A stretch of DNA of 64,000 nucleotides from Deltaproteobacteria bacterium (GCA_029547185.1 JAKPPU010000215.1:55897-119896); one strand, 5' to 3'. Shown: positions 51,002 to 60,413, numbered from the stretch's first letter. Notes: generated from the letters alone by a model not told the origin. Numbers and translations are program-made.

Positions 51002-53536
51002 ATGACCATACGATATCCGCTTCTCGTGAAGGCCGTTCTTTTCGCTGCATCCCTTCTCTTTGTTCCTTTTCATGAAGCAGCCTCCTTGGAATATGTGGTT
51101 TCTAACGGGGTTTTCTTCTATTACCCGAAGGGAGAGGAGAACATCGTCCAGAGGCTGCAGCAGAAGACGGAAGGGTATCTGTCGTTCCTGAGACGACAGG
51201 GATTGCCGGTAACCCTCCCTCTCCACGTGATCCTGGATAAAGAGCTCGACGAGCCCGAGGTGTATACGCAAATGTTTCCCCATCGGGAAATCCGCATCCC
51301 GCTTCGCGCCCCCGGGGTGCTCGAGGAGGGATATCTCGAGGATGATCCGTGGTCGTACTTCTTCTTCAAAGGGCTCTGCCTGCAGGGGATCTTTTCCCTG
51401 CGTTCCGGGATACCCTCCCATGCCCACCGCGTCTTTGGCGAGATCGCATCGCCCAACATGATCCTCCCGCCATGGCTGACCGAGGGGGTCTGCCGGACTC
51501 TCTACTGCTCATACACCGGTACTCCCGTTCTCGATCCCTTCAGCAGAGCGGTGCTCAAAACAGCCATACCCGAAGACATCTCCCGCGCGAGCAATCATCC
51601 GGATGAATGGCCCGGATACTATACGTACAGAATATACGGCATCCCATTCATCTCATGGCTCCGGAACCGCTACGGCTGGGACAGGATCCGGGAATTTCTC
51701 TCCGTCCACGGGCAGGGCATCCTCCCCATCGAGATAGATTTCAAGGCAGAAAAGGTCTTCGGAAAATCCTGGCAGGAGCTCTGGTCTGAATTCGTCCAGG
51801 AGACTGCCCTGAAAAGCGACCGAAGCGGCAGCGAATCCATGATCGTAGACGGATACTGGCCCGATCCATTGACGTACTGGAACGCCTCGGGCATCTACCC
51901 CGGCAGGAAGAGCACCCGGCTTCGCGGCAGATATGGATATATCGGTCCGGATGGAACACTATGGATATCAGAGTACTCCGGTAACGGTGCATCCGGGGTG
52001 GTGGGCTACCGGAAAGGGACGGTCGTCAGGCCCGATGGGGGACACACCTGGGACCCGGCTCCCGGCGGAATTGTCGTGACCCGGAATGGCTCGAAGCCTT
52101 CAATTGTCTGTTTCTCCCTGGAAGAAAGGCCTCTCAATGCGAAAATGGCGACCAGCCGCCTGATACCTGGCCCTCCGGGTGCAATTCAGCTCTCCGGACC
52201 GGTCATGAGCCCGGAGGGAAAGATCGCCGTTTCTGCCAATACCGGCGGCAACTGGGATATATGGGTATACGATGCCGGCTGGAAGAGGATCACCTCACGT
52301 GAAAGCATTGAGCTCGATCCCTGGTGGGAGGGGGAAGCCCTCGTATTTTCCTCCAATATGTCAGGCACCTTTCAGATCCATCAGGCGGACATGTCGCAGG
52401 TGACGCGCGCCGGACTGGGTGCAATAATGCCCAAAGGAAACGGCTCATACCTGAATCTGAAGAGCACAGGGTGGTCTGTCGAACGCTATGAGGCAGGGCT
52501 GGCTCTCACAGTTATGCCCGAAGCATCTTCGGCCATGGCTGAACCTGCTCAGGCAGACCTGGATTCAAGGCCTTATTCGCCATGGCCGAGCATTCTTCCT
52601 GATTTCATAGCCCCGGATCTCTATATAGGCCCTTCAGATGTGCAGGCCGGGTTCGTCACCTGGGGAAAGGATGTCAGCGGAGACTACTCGATGAGAACCG
52701 GCTTCAGGTATTCCTTCAGCCTCGACTACCTCTCGCTCCAGGCAGGGGCCAAAATCAAGGACATCGGCGTATCCTATGCCCGATACCCCCTCTCCTACAA
52801 TCCGGAAAACGCCCCATCCACTGAAGAGTCGAGGAACGAGATCGGCCTCTCCTACAGCCCGTCCGGGCTCGGATGGGCAACGTTCTCCCTCAACAGGCTC
52901 ACCTACGAACCTCTCGAAGAAGCGGGGAACACAGATGACGAGCTGTGGGCTGATCTATCCCTGAGCACGCAGCTCAATTCGCTCACCCCAAGCGTAACGT
53001 TGGAGACATACTCCGGCGGCAGGAAGTCGCTGTTCGGCACGCTGCGCTTCGTCTATGGTTCTGAAGTGATGTTCGCACTCCACCTCCAGGGAGGAAAAAG
53101 CTGGGGGGAAACGTCGCCGGGCCATGGGACGTTTCGGGTCGGCGGCGATATCGGAGAAGGCTATTTCACCAGGCGGCCCTCCCGGCTTTTCCCTTTAAGG
53201 GGCTTCTCTCCGAATATCCTCGAGGCGGACAAGGCAGTCACATCCGGTGCTGAAGTGTACCTTCCTCTCGCCAATCTCCAGATGGGGCACAGGACCCTGC
53301 CCCTCTTCTTCCACAGGCTCTCTTTAGGGACCTTCGCCGATGCCGGTGTATGCTCGGAGAGGATGACGAAGGATCAGCTCCTGATCGGGGCCGGCTTCGA
53401 GCTCATCACCTCGATGGAGATCGCCTGGGGGAACCTGTCCGCATTCAAGCTCGGGGTTGCCTGGCCCATTGACCAGCCGGATGAACTTGATGAGAAGGGG
53501 CCCGTGGTAATCCTTCAGGTCGGGAAACCGCTGTAA
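51002..53536 (+). CDS. Exported protein: degenerate peptidase - TolB-like propeller - outer-membrane barrel
   Basis: An 844-residue protein with a signal peptide (about 1-27). Residues about 28-280 are peptidase-MA-like (gluzincin) in outline: PLHVILDKELDEPEVYTQMF and PPWLTEGVCRTLY (about 158-170). The HExxH helix expected in this group is absent, so it is probably inactive. Residues about 300-470 look like WD40/TolB propeller repeats (GPVMSPEGKIAVSANTGGNWDIWVYD). The last 300 residues are beta-strands ending in VVILQVGKPL, with FRVGGDIGEGYF and RGFSPNIL like Omp85/BamA-type barrels. I believe that it sits in the outer membrane with a periplasmic or surface head. Function unknown. Confidence 0.75.
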   Translation: MTIRYPLLVKAVLFAASLLFVPFHEAASLEYVVSNGVFFYYPKGEENIVQRLQQKTEGYLSFLRRQGLPVTLPLHVILDKELDEPEVYTQMFPHREIRIPLRAPGVLEEGYLEDDPWSYFFFKGLCLQGIFSLRSGIPSHAHRVFGEIASPNMILPPWLTEGVCRTLYCSYTGTPVLDPFSRAVLKTAIPEDISRASNHPDEWPGYYTYRIYGIPFISWLRNRYGWDRIREFLSVHGQGILPIEIDFKAEKVFGKSWQELWSEFVQETALKSDRSGSESMIVDGYWPDPLTYWNASGIYPGRKSTRLRGRYGYIGPDGTLWISEYSGNGASGVVGYRKGTVVRPDGGHTWDPAPGGIVVTRNGSKPSIVCFSLEERPLNAKMATSRLIPGPPGAIQLSGPVMSPEGKIAVSANTGGNWDIWVYDAGWKRITSRESIELDPWWEGEALVFSSNMSGTFQIHQADMSQVTRAGLGAIMPKGNGSYLNLKSTGWSVERYEAGLALTVMPEASSAMAEPAQADLDSRPYSPWPSILPDFIAPDLYIGPSDVQAGFVTWGKDVSGDYSMRTGFRYSFSLDYLSLQAGAKIKDIGVSYARYPLSYNPENAPSTEESRNEIGLSYSPSGLGWATFSLNRLTYEPLEEAGNTDDELWADLSLSTQLNSLTPSVTLETYSGGRKSLFGTLRFVYGSEVMFALHLQGGKSWGETSPGHGTFRVGGDIGEGYFTRRPSRLFPLRGFSPNILEADKAVTSGAEVYLPLANLQMGHRTLPLFFHRLSLGTFADAGVCSERMTKDQLLIGAGFELITSMEIAWGNLSAFKLGVAWPIDQPDELDEKGPVVILQVGKPL

Positions 53537-53677
53537 AAAGCTGGCCGTGTATAAGACCTCATGGCAAGAGTGCCATATGTTAAACAAAAGTGCCCATAAG
53601 GCAGACTGAAACATTTTCAATGGGTAAGGGTCTTTGCCTTTCTGAGGAAAAGGGTGTTTTCAATCGGGATAGAACAA

Positions 53678-53713
53678 AAAGAAAGCCGACAATTTGAACT
53701 GTCGGCTTTCTTT
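53678..53713 (-). terminator. Terminator of the PEP-CTERM gene
   Basis: A 14-bp perfect stem (53678-53691 with 53700-53713) around an 8-nt loop, core GAAAGCCGACA. Minus-strand reading ends in a T-rich tract (TTTCTTTTTG). It lies 33 bp after the PEP-CTERM stop. It could also act on the plus strand. Confidence 0.75.
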
Positions 53714-53746
53714 ACAGATCGTAGTTTATTGAAAAAAGAGCTTTTC

Positions 53747-54265
53747 TTATTTGCGGTTCCTGCGACGCAGTCCTGCAGCACCGAGGAGACCGCTTCCGAG
53801 GAGAAGTAGCGTAGCTGGTTCGGGCACAGGGGCGCTGTCGCCATTAGCAGTAAAGGTTGACTTATCGAACATGAAGTCGCCAAAGGTGGAACAGAGAGTC
53901 ACATTAAGCTTTCCATCCTCTACCAAGAGGAATGAACCTACTATGCCGTAGCCCAAACTGACATCGTTTGCGCCATCGTACAAACCTTGCCACAGCCAAT
54001 TGTCAAGAGTAATAGATACCAATTCACCCTTGAGCAAGCCACTGTCGCTAGCATCATCATAGAGGTCTATGTAGAGAGAGAAGCTGTCAATCGAGTCTGC
54101 ATTCGGGTTGAATCCACTATCCGTTATATCGTGTGTGAAGGAGTAGGTTGGTCCAATATAAATATCCGGAACCGGATTGACAACATCCGTCCATGTCATC
54201 GGGGCTGCCCATGCTGCCACAGAAAGAACCATTGTTACTATTAAAATTGAAAACACCCTTTTCAT
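53747..54265 (-). CDS. PEP-CTERM sorting-domain protein
   Basis: A 172-residue secreted protein. The signal peptide (about 1-21) ends SVAAWA. The C-terminus is a clear PEP-CTERM signal: VPEPATLLLLGSGLLG then AAGLRRRNRK (about 147-172), that is a PEP motif, a transmembrane helix and an arginine cluster for exosortase processing. The mature middle is beta-rich and acidic (DDASDSG, about 80). AGGAGG-like GGAGG precedes the ATG at 54265. It has a sigma-54 promoter and a conserved upstream box shared with prsK. No exosortase gene is seen in this window. Confidence 0.93.
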   Translation of the reverse strand: MKRVFSILIVTMVLSVAAWAAPMTWTDVVNPVPDIYIGPTYSFTHDITDSGFNPNADSIDSFSLYIDLYDDASDSGLLKGELVSITLDNWLWQGLYDGANDVSLGYGIVGSFLLVEDGKLNVTLCSTFGDFMFDKSTFTANGDSAPVPEPATLLLLGSGLLGAAGLRRRNRK

Positions 54266-54300
54266 ACTAACCTCCAAATTTTTATTAACTCCATATAAGT

Positions 54301-54317
54301 ATGCAAACAAAGGGCCA
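54301..54317 (-). promoter_or_regulatory. Sigma-54 promoter of the PEP-CTERM gene
   Basis: On the minus strand TGGCCC (plus 54312-54317), five bases, TTGCAT (plus 54301-54306), close to the consensus TGGCAC-N5-TTGCW. The start of transcription would lie near 54290, about 25 nt before the ATG at 54265. Confidence 0.75.
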
Positions 54318-54381
54318 TGTTATACTTTCACTGTTTTATTATAAACTTACGCAAAGAACCTCCTTTAATGACTGGCTCCTT

Positions 54382-54403
54382 CTGTAAAATCCACCGACAC
54401 CAA
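54382..54403 (+). promoter_or_regulatory. Conserved 22-bp box A (putative PrsR site, PEP-CTERM side)
   Basis: CTGTAAAAT-N4-CGACA-N-CAA at 54382-54403, about 65 bp upstream of the sigma-54 -24 element of the PEP-CTERM gene. It matches box B in all 17 fixed positions. That spacing is normal for an enhancer of a sigma-54 activator such as PrsR. Confidence 0.65.
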
Positions 54404-54680
54404 AATGAGCGTACACTATCTTTAATCACCACAAGGAGAGCAAATACATTTTTTAATGTAAGATTATAGGGCCGCTTTCTGCTTCATTTAATGGTAGTCT
54501 TTACAATCACATAGAACTTCAAAACACAGTGTCCTCTTCTTTCCAAGCCCTGATAAAAGCAATTTCTTATGAAGACATGCGGGGATATTTCTGCATGTTA
54601 CCGAACGAGGCTCCGGAGCTGATTATTCCTTAGAGAATTCCTTCCAAGATCAGCCTCCGATGAAGGAGTGACCATTCGAA

Positions 54681-54702
54681 CTGTAAAATATCTCGACAGC
54701 AA
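54681..54702 (+). promoter_or_regulatory. Conserved 22-bp box B over the prsK promoter
   Basis: Same CTGTAAAAT-N4-CGACA-N-CAA pattern as box A, on the same strand, 39 bp before the prsK start. Its TCGACA (54693-54698) can serve as a -35 element with TATATT (54717-54722) 18 bp on, so binding would affect prsK-prsR transcription. The remainder of 54404-54680 is AT-rich and without other features. Confidence 0.6.
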
Positions 54703-54741
54703 AGCCGATGAGATGGTATATTATAAATAAATGGTCTTTTT

Positions 54742-56808
54742 ATGGATTTACTGATTTTTTCGGTAACTGCATTGGTAAGCCTTTCCGGGGGCATGGTCAT
54801 TCTTGCCAGGAGCGGGGCAAGATACGGTCGGACTGTCGCCATCGGCCTTCTTTTCCTCTCGTTCACCGAAACCCTCTACGCGTTTTTTTCCCTTGGAGGG
54901 AACCTGTCCTTTTTACGGGCAGCCTCGTTTTTTGAGGCATCGGGCGCGGCCGCTTTCCTCGTTTCTGTTACCTCCATGGAGAAAGGTCTGGCCAGGAAGA
55001 AGTCGTTCATCAAAGGGGAACGGTACCTTCTTTCCATTTTCTGCATTCTCTACGGGCTCACCGTTCTCTCTCTGCCTGTGCACACCTTCTCGTCAGGAGG
55101 AGACGGCGGACTGCATATCGGCTGGGCCGCGAAGGCGCAGGCAATCTTCGTCCTCATCAGCGCCGTCGTCTTCATGTGGATCATGGAGAATATCATGCGC
55201 TCCAGCACAGAGGACCAGCGGCGCATCCTCAAGTACCCTGCCCTGGGGATCATTGCCTTGGGCGTTGCCTTCGTGCTCATGTCCGTCCACCGTCTCAGCA
55301 CGATGACGGCAAGCAGAGAAGTGCTTGAGCTCTTTTCCCTGATCTCTCTGGCAGGCATCGTTTTCATCATCTTCTTCTCCATCAGGTTCAGGCTCTTCGA
55401 GATGGATATCTTCGTATCCCGGTATGTCGTTTATCACTCAGCCACCTTTCTGATCATCGGTGCGTATCTCCTCGGGATGGGGCTCGTCATCATCGGGATA
55501 CAGCGGCTCGGGATCAGGCTTCCCTTCGTCATCATGGGATTCTTCGTATTTCTCGTCCTGTTCGCCCTTGCCTTCCTGCTTATCTCGCGGGAGGCCAAGG
55601 CGCGCCTGAAATTCTTCATCAATACCCATTTCTTTGCAAACAAATACGATTACCGCAAGGAATGGGGTGAGCTGAGCGGCAACCTCTCCATCGCGTTCAA
55701 TGAGAAACAGATCATCCATGTAACCTCACAGGTCATCCTCGACAGCATGTATATCAGCGAGCTTGCCGTGTGGCTTAAAGATGATAGAGGATTCACCTGC
55801 AGTTACGCGTTTCCCGCACAATTCAAAAATCCGCATATACCCAAGGATGCCGCTCTGATAGAGTATCTGGAGAAGCACCCCTACTTCCTCAGAAAAACTC
55901 CGCCCGTCCCCGACAATCATCTCTGGGAGAGAATCGTCAAAGAGTGCGACGACTTCTTGAGCGAGCACAAGATAGAGCTCGCCATCCCCATGACGACCGA
56001 GAACAAGCTCATCGGGTTTATCGCCATCGGGAAGGAAAATCCAGGGACGCCGTACGGTCACGACGACATCGATCTCCTTACGGCAATTGCCTCTCAATCG
56101 AGTGCGGCATTGATGAGCGCACGTTTTGCCCAGGAGCTCGCAGCACACAAGGAACTGGACGCCTTCAACCGCATGTCGTCCTATGTCCTCCATGACCTGA
56201 AGAATGCTGCCGGCAACCTGTCCCTGGTTCTGCAGAATGCACCGGCGCATATGGACAACGAGGAGTTCCGGGCCGACATGCTGGAAACCATCTCGCAGAC
56301 CCTGGAACGCATCGACAAGGTCATGTTCAGGCTCGGCGCGGTTCGCACACAGGGGGAGATCACAAAAGAGCAGATCCACCTCGAAGAACTCATCGATCTC
56401 CTGCTCACCAAGCTCTCTCCGCGTCTTCGGGATATCTCGGTCTCCAAGTCGGTCGACCCATCTCTCGTAATCGAAACAGACCGTGAAATGCTGGAGAGAG
56501 TGCTGGAAAACATCGTCATAAATGCCACTGAATCCGTTCCCCTTGGCGGGAACGTTGCGATCCGTGCCGGGAGGAATGGTCAGAGGGCATATATATCGAT
56601 CAGGGACAACGGGGCGGGCATGACAGAGGAGTTCATCCGGGACAGGCTGTTCAAGCCCTTCCAGACCACCAAGAAAAGCGGGACAGGGCTTGGGCTCTGG
56701 CAGGTGAAAAATATCATGGATCAGCTGGGAGGGTCGATTGATGTCGAGAGCTCCCTCATCCAGGGAACATGCTTCACCGTTCACCTGCCCTCATCCTCTG
56801 ATGCCTGA
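54742..56808 (+). CDS. prsK: PEP-CTERM system histidine kinase PrsK
   Basis: A 688-residue membrane kinase. About eight hydrophobic helices fill residues 1-280. A GAF-like domain follows (about 310-455, with DLLTAIASQSSAALMSARFAQE at its end). The H-box is VLHDLKNAAGNLSLVLQNA (about 475-493). The ATPase has NIVINATESVP (about 590), IRDNGAGM and FQTTKKSGTGLGLW. This layout, and its pairing with the next gene, is that of PrsK in PEP-CTERM/exosortase systems. No good ribosome site precedes the ATG. It is followed 51 bp later by prsR. Confidence 0.92.
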   Translation: MDLLIFSVTALVSLSGGMVILARSGARYGRTVAIGLLFLSFTETLYAFFSLGGNLSFLRAASFFEASGAAAFLVSVTSMEKGLARKKSFIKGERYLLSIFCILYGLTVLSLPVHTFSSGGDGGLHIGWAAKAQAIFVLISAVVFMWIMENIMRSSTEDQRRILKYPALGIIALGVAFVLMSVHRLSTMTASREVLELFSLISLAGIVFIIFFSIRFRLFEMDIFVSRYVVYHSATFLIIGAYLLGMGLVIIGIQRLGIRLPFVIMGFFVFLVLFALAFLLISREAKARLKFFINTHFFANKYDYRKEWGELSGNLSIAFNEKQIIHVTSQVILDSMYISELAVWLKDDRGFTCSYAFPAQFKNPHIPKDAALIEYLEKHPYFLRKTPPVPDNHLWERIVKECDDFLSEHKIELAIPMTTENKLIGFIAIGKENPGTPYGHDDIDLLTAIASQSSAALMSARFAQELAAHKELDAFNRMSSYVLHDLKNAAGNLSLVLQNAPAHMDNEEFRADMLETISQTLERIDKVMFRLGAVRTQGEITKEQIHLEELIDLLLTKLSPRLRDISVSKSVDPSLVIETDREMLERVLENIVINATESVPLGGNVAIRAGRNGQRAYISIRDNGAGMTEEFIRDRLFKPFQTTKKSGTGLGLWQVKNIMDQLGGSIDVESSLIQGTCFTVHLPSSSDA

Positions 56809-56859
56809 TCATACGTTGTAGAGTTATCTTAAAAACATCCGAGACAAGGGGAGCACGAA

Positions 56860-58215
56860 ATGAGCAAAAAGCAGATATTAATTGTCGAAGACGAATCGAG
56901 CATGGCAAAGCAGCTCAAGTGGGGGCTTGCAGACACCTATGATTTGTCCGTGGCGACGAACGCCCCCGAGGCCCTCGATCTTATCCGGAAGAGCCCGCCA
57001 ACCGCCGTCCTGCTGGATCTGGGCCTGCCCCCGGATCAGGACGGCGCGACAGAGGGAATCAACCTCATCAAGCAGATTGTCCGTATGCCCCATAACATCA
57101 AGATCATCGTCATTACGGGGAACACTCACAAGGATGTAGCGGCACAGACAATACGTCTCGGTGCGTACGACTACCACCAGAAGCCCGTGAATATCGAGGA
57201 GCTCAAGATCGTTCTGAAGCGGGCCTCCTATCTCTCAGAGCTCGAGCAGCATGTCTCCGAGCTCCGCACGGCCATGAGCGAAAAAATTCATTTCGATGGA
57301 ATGATCGCGATTTCAAAACCCATGATGGAGCTTTTCGATAAGGCAAAACGGGTTGCCCGCACCGATTACCCTATCCTTATCCAAGGCCAGAGCGGTACGG
57401 GAAAAGAGCGGCTCGCCCGCGCCATTCATCAGCTGAGCGAGAGGGCCGATCGCCCCTTTATCATTGTCGACTGTGGAGCGATTCCGGAAAATCTCCTCGA
57501 GAGCGAGCTCTTCGGGCACGAGAAGGGCTCCTTCACCGGTGCGCATGCACGTCAGATCGGCAAGCTCGAGCGGGCCCAGGGCGGAACCCTCGTCCTTGAT
57601 GAGATAGGAGAGCTTCCCCTCCAGCTCCAGGTGAAGCTCCTGAGGTTTCTCCAGGAGGGCACGCTCGAGCGCATCGGCGGCAAGGAGCTTATCCATGTCG
57701 ATGCACGGGTTATTGCCATCACGAATGTAAACCTGGATCAGGCTGTCGCGGACAACCTTTTCCGGGAAGATCTCTACTATCGGCTCAATGTCGTCCCGCT
57801 CCTGGTCCCGTCCCTCAAAGAGCGGCCGGATGATATCCCGGTTCTTGCAAAGTACTTTCTCGAGACGTATTCAAAAGAGATCGGACCGAGATTCAAGGGC
57901 TTCAGCGCTGCAGCCATGGATGCCATCACAGGCTACGACTGGCCCGGAAACGTGCGCGAGATGCAAAACAGGATACGGCGCGGCGTCGTCATGGCCGAAG
58001 GCAGATATATCGAGCCAAAGGACATCGACCTCAAAGGGGAGGATCAGGAAGCAAAGACCCTCAGGGAAATGAGAGACAAGGCGGAAGCAATGGCAATCAA
58101 TGCGGCTCTTGCACGCCACAATTACAATATCACGCGGGCAGCACACGATCTGGATATCAGCAGGCCGACGCTGCACGATCTCATCAAGAAACACGATATC
58201 CAGGTTCAAAAGTAA
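56860..58215 (+). CDS. prsR: PEP-CTERM box response regulator PrsR (sigma-54 activator)
   Basis: A 451-residue NtrC-type activator. The receiver (about 1-120) has VEDESSMA and the phospho-aspartate in LLDLGLPPDQDG (about 52). The AAA+ domain (about 145-380) has Walker A GQSGTGKERLARA, the sigma-54 loop GSFTGA (about 224-229) in ESELFGHEKGSFTGA, and Walker B GGTLVLDEIGEL. A Fis-type helix-turn-helix (about 415-450) ends ISRPTLHDLIKKHDI. It should activate the sigma-54 promoter at 54301-54317. GGGGAGCACGAA precedes the ATG. Confidence 0.94.
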   Translation: MSKKQILIVEDESSMAKQLKWGLADTYDLSVATNAPEALDLIRKSPPTAVLLDLGLPPDQDGATEGINLIKQIVRMPHNIKIIVITGNTHKDVAAQTIRLGAYDYHQKPVNIEELKIVLKRASYLSELEQHVSELRTAMSEKIHFDGMIAISKPMMELFDKAKRVARTDYPILIQGQSGTGKERLARAIHQLSERADRPFIIVDCGAIPENLLESELFGHEKGSFTGAHARQIGKLERAQGGTLVLDEIGELPLQLQVKLLRFLQEGTLERIGGKELIHVDARVIAITNVNLDQAVADNLFREDLYYRLNVVPLLVPSLKERPDDIPVLAKYFLETYSKEIGPRFKGFSAAAMDAITGYDWPGNVREMQNRIRRGVVMAEGRYIEPKDIDLKGEDQEAKTLREMRDKAEAMAINAALARHNYNITRAAHDLDISRPTLHDLIKKHDIQVQK

Positions 58216-58299
58216 TTTATTATCGAGCCGGGACCGGGAGGCAGGGGCTCTTTCTCAAGAGACGCAAGAAAGGGCTGTTTTCCCGGGTGTCTTGAGCCT

Positions 58300-58560
58300 T
58301 CAGTAACGGACGCCCGCTTTCGGACGAGCACTCGGGATAAGCCCCAGCAGATCTTCCTTCAAGGATTTTATCTGCCGGTGCTTCTCCTGGTACGTCTTTT
58401 CGAATTGATCAAACCTTCTCGTGAGCTCTTCGATTTCCAGCTCCAGGGCCTTGACCCTTTCAGTCAGCGAAACCAGGCCCGATTTTGCATCGACATCGGA
58501 TGAGATGTCTTCCATGAGGCTCAGAAGCTCGCTCACTTTTTTCGAGGTTTCAGGATCCAT
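58300..58560 (-). CDS. Small coiled-coil protein of the ParA operon
   Basis: An 86-residue protein, nearly all helical coiled coil (LVSLTERVKALELEIEELTRRFDQFEKTYQEKHRQIKSLKEDLLG), with a basic C-terminus. It overlaps the end of the larger coiled-coil gene (its ATG begins 10 bp inside it), so translation is coupled. I do not recognise a family. Likely a partner in the positioning system. Confidence 0.75.
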   Translation of the reverse strand: MDPETSKKVSELLSLMEDISSDVDAKSGLVSLTERVKALELEIEELTRRFDQFEKTYQEKHRQIKSLKEDLLGLIPSARPKAGVRY

Positions 58561-59371
58561 ACACCTCTCGTTTCGCCTTCAGGCGGATTTGGGCGAGGGA
58601 AGAGTAAACCCGATCGAGGGCATTCTTCAACTCCACGATCTCCTGCTCGAGGGGCTCCCTTTTCTGGTATTCTTCTTCCAGCCTGGATTCCAGTTCAAGG
58701 ACCCGCGTGTTGCTGATGGACAGGTCTCTCTCGAGAATGGAAATCTTGACATCCATCTTTGCCTTTTCATGGATCTCTTTGCTGATGTTTTCCAGGCGTC
58801 CTTCCAGCTCTTTGCGCCTGCGCGCCTCCTGCTCGAACGACCCGGCTTTTTCTTCAAGCATGTTCACCATATTCTGGATATAGAGATCGGCATCTTCAAG
58901 CTGCTCGTTCAGGAAGGTGATTTCCCTCTCGAGCACGGAGTTATCGAGCGTGCTCTTCTCAAGCTCGGATATGGCTTCCTTCAACCTGATATTTTCGCGC
59001 TCCATATGCTCTGCAACAGACATGGTCTTGTCGAGCTCCTGCTGGATCGCCTTCCGGTCGAAGATCATCTGGGTGAAATCAGAGCTCAGATCCTTGATGG
59101 TTTCCACGGCCTTGGCTACATTGCCGTTCTCGGGAACGACCAGCCGAGGAGCCGGCGATGTCTCGACCGGGACCGCACGCTCAAGCTTCTCCTCGACCAT
59201 CAGCTGGCTGACGGGCTGCTCTTCCGGAACGGGCTTAGCCTCCCGGGCCTGCGCATTCTCCTCTTCATGGACTTTCATCAGGACAGGATCGACATTCCAT
59301 GGCCTGTTCGGCCTCTTCTTCTGGATTTTCGGCATTTTCTCAGCCACGCTTCTGTCAAAACCATCTTTCAT
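58550..59371 (-). CDS. Coiled-coil protein with basic N-terminus (putative ParA partner)
   Basis: A 273-residue protein. The N-terminus is basic and probably disordered (KMPKIQKKRPNRP, about 12-24), followed by a proline/glutamate-rich linker, then a long coiled coil (about 85-268). ParA-type partner proteins of several positioning systems (McdB, PomX, TlpT-like) stimulate the ATPase through a short basic N-terminal peptide, and this has that look. Directly downstream of the ParA-like gene on the same strand. No homologue recognised, so the role is inferred from layout. Confidence 0.75.
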   Translation of the reverse strand: MKDGFDRSVAEKMPKIQKKRPNRPWNVDPVLMKVHEEENAQAREAKPVPEEQPVSQLMVEEKLERAVPVETSPAPRLVVPENGNVAKAVETIKDLSSDFTQMIFDRKAIQQELDKTMSVAEHMERENIRLKEAISELEKSTLDNSVLEREITFLNEQLEDADLYIQNMVNMLEEKAGSFEQEARRRKELEGRLENISKEIHEKAKMDVKISILERDLSISNTRVLELESRLEEEYQKREPLEQEIVELKNALDRVYSSLAQIRLKAKREVYGS

Positions 59372-59453
59372 ACGCTTTCTCCTCAGGTCATTCTAGCCGA
59401 ACTGCAACGGTCATTGTGCACCTTGTATGACAACAGGATAATCATAAATCTCC

Positions 59454-60413
59454 TCAAAAGGCAATCGGCAGGTTGGGAAAGATTTCCTTGATGAACGAGT
59501 TTATATCCGATGATCCGCGGTTATTGGGTGCATACTGATGAATGGGCATGCCCATGCTCGCTGCCTCCGCAATCTTCGTATCCTGCCGGATAATGGTCTT
59601 CATGAGGTAGTTGCTGTAGTGCTTCTCGAGCGCCTCTTTTGCCCTCAGACAGATGTTGTGGGAGGCATTGAAGTGGTTCAGAAAGATGTAGATATTATCC
59701 AGGAGGAAGTCGAAATCCTCTTCTATGGTGGTCAGTGTCTCGAAGAGGATCTTCAGCCCGTGATAGGAAAGGAAGTCGGCCAGCACCGGGACAAAGAGCT
59801 CGTTGCTCGCGAGAATGCCGTTTAGGTTGAGGAGGCCTATCGAGGGAGAGGCATCCATGATGATGATGTCATAGTTATCCTGTATGGGAGCGAGGGCCTT
59901 CTTCAGGCGCAGCTCGCGGGCATTCATGGAGGTCAGCGAAAGCTCCACCGGCGAGAGATCGAGGTTTGCCGGTATGAGCTTGAGGTTCTTCATCTTGGTG
60001 TCGATGATCACGTCCTCTATCTCCATCCGCTCGATGAGAACGTTGTAGAGCGTAGCCTCGAAAGAGCTGTGATCGATGCCGAGGCACTGGGTGAGATGCC
60101 CCTGAGGATCGAGATCTATCATGAGGATATTCATGCCGAGCTGGGCGAGCCTGAACGCATAGAAGGCAGAGATGCTCGTCTTCCCGGTTCCCCCTTTGAA
60201 ATTCAGAAAGATCTGTCTGCGCTTCGTGCTCAGGAGGGGAGGCTTCCCGAGAAGCTTCAGATAGGTGGGGATGTCGTGGGGCAGATACTCCCTCATCCCG
60301 TCATTCTTCTGGGGAACGGGGAGGATGCCGTCGGCCTCCATCTTGAGCAGCGCCGCCTTTGAAATACCAAGGAGGGAGGCAAATTCCTTGGCCGTGTAGA
60401 GCGGGGTCTCCAT
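59454..60413 (-). CDS. ParA-like ATPase with N-terminal MerR-type HTH
   Basis: A 319-residue protein. Residues about 1-60 are a MerR-like winged helix (LYTAKEFASLLGISKAALLKMEADGILP). The ATPase has the deviant Walker A FKGGTGKTS (about 72-80), the Walker A' MIDLDPQGHLTQCLG, and Walker B IIIMDASPSIGLL (about 181). It is a chromosomal ParA/MinD-type ATPase that dimerises on DNA or membrane. No parB-like gene with sequence-specific DNA binding is near; a coiled-coil gene follows instead, so cargo positioning is more likely than chromosome partition. It starts 1 bp after the HEAT-repeat gene. Confidence 0.9.
   Translation of the reverse strand: METPLYTAKEFASLLGISKAALLKMEADGILPVPQKNDGMREYLPHDIPTYLKLLGKPPLLSTKRRQIFLNFKGGTGKTSISAFYAFRLAQLGMNILMIDLDPQGHLTQCLGIDHSSFEATLYNVLIERMEIEDVIIDTKMKNLKLIPANLDLSPVELSLTSMNARELRLKKALAPIQDNYDIIIMDASPSIGLLNLNGILASNELFVPVLADFLSYHGLKILFETLTTIEEDFDFLLDNIYIFLNHFNASHNICLRAKEALEKHYSNYLMKTIIRQDTKIAEAASMGMPIHQYAPNNRGSSDINSFIKEIFPNLPIAF

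Noticed and set aside
53681..53710. A further copy of the PEP-CTERM box (contains CGACA)
   Set aside because: The CGACA here is part of the perfect terminator stem; the CTGTAAAAT part is absent.
55726..56784. A 352-codon minus-strand open frame
   Set aside because: Antisense to the kinase core of prsK; no family resemblance.
58421..59491. A 356-codon plus-strand open frame
   Set aside because: Antisense to the coiled-coil genes; its leucine/phenylalanine-rich sequence is the complement of glutamate/lysine-rich coil codons.
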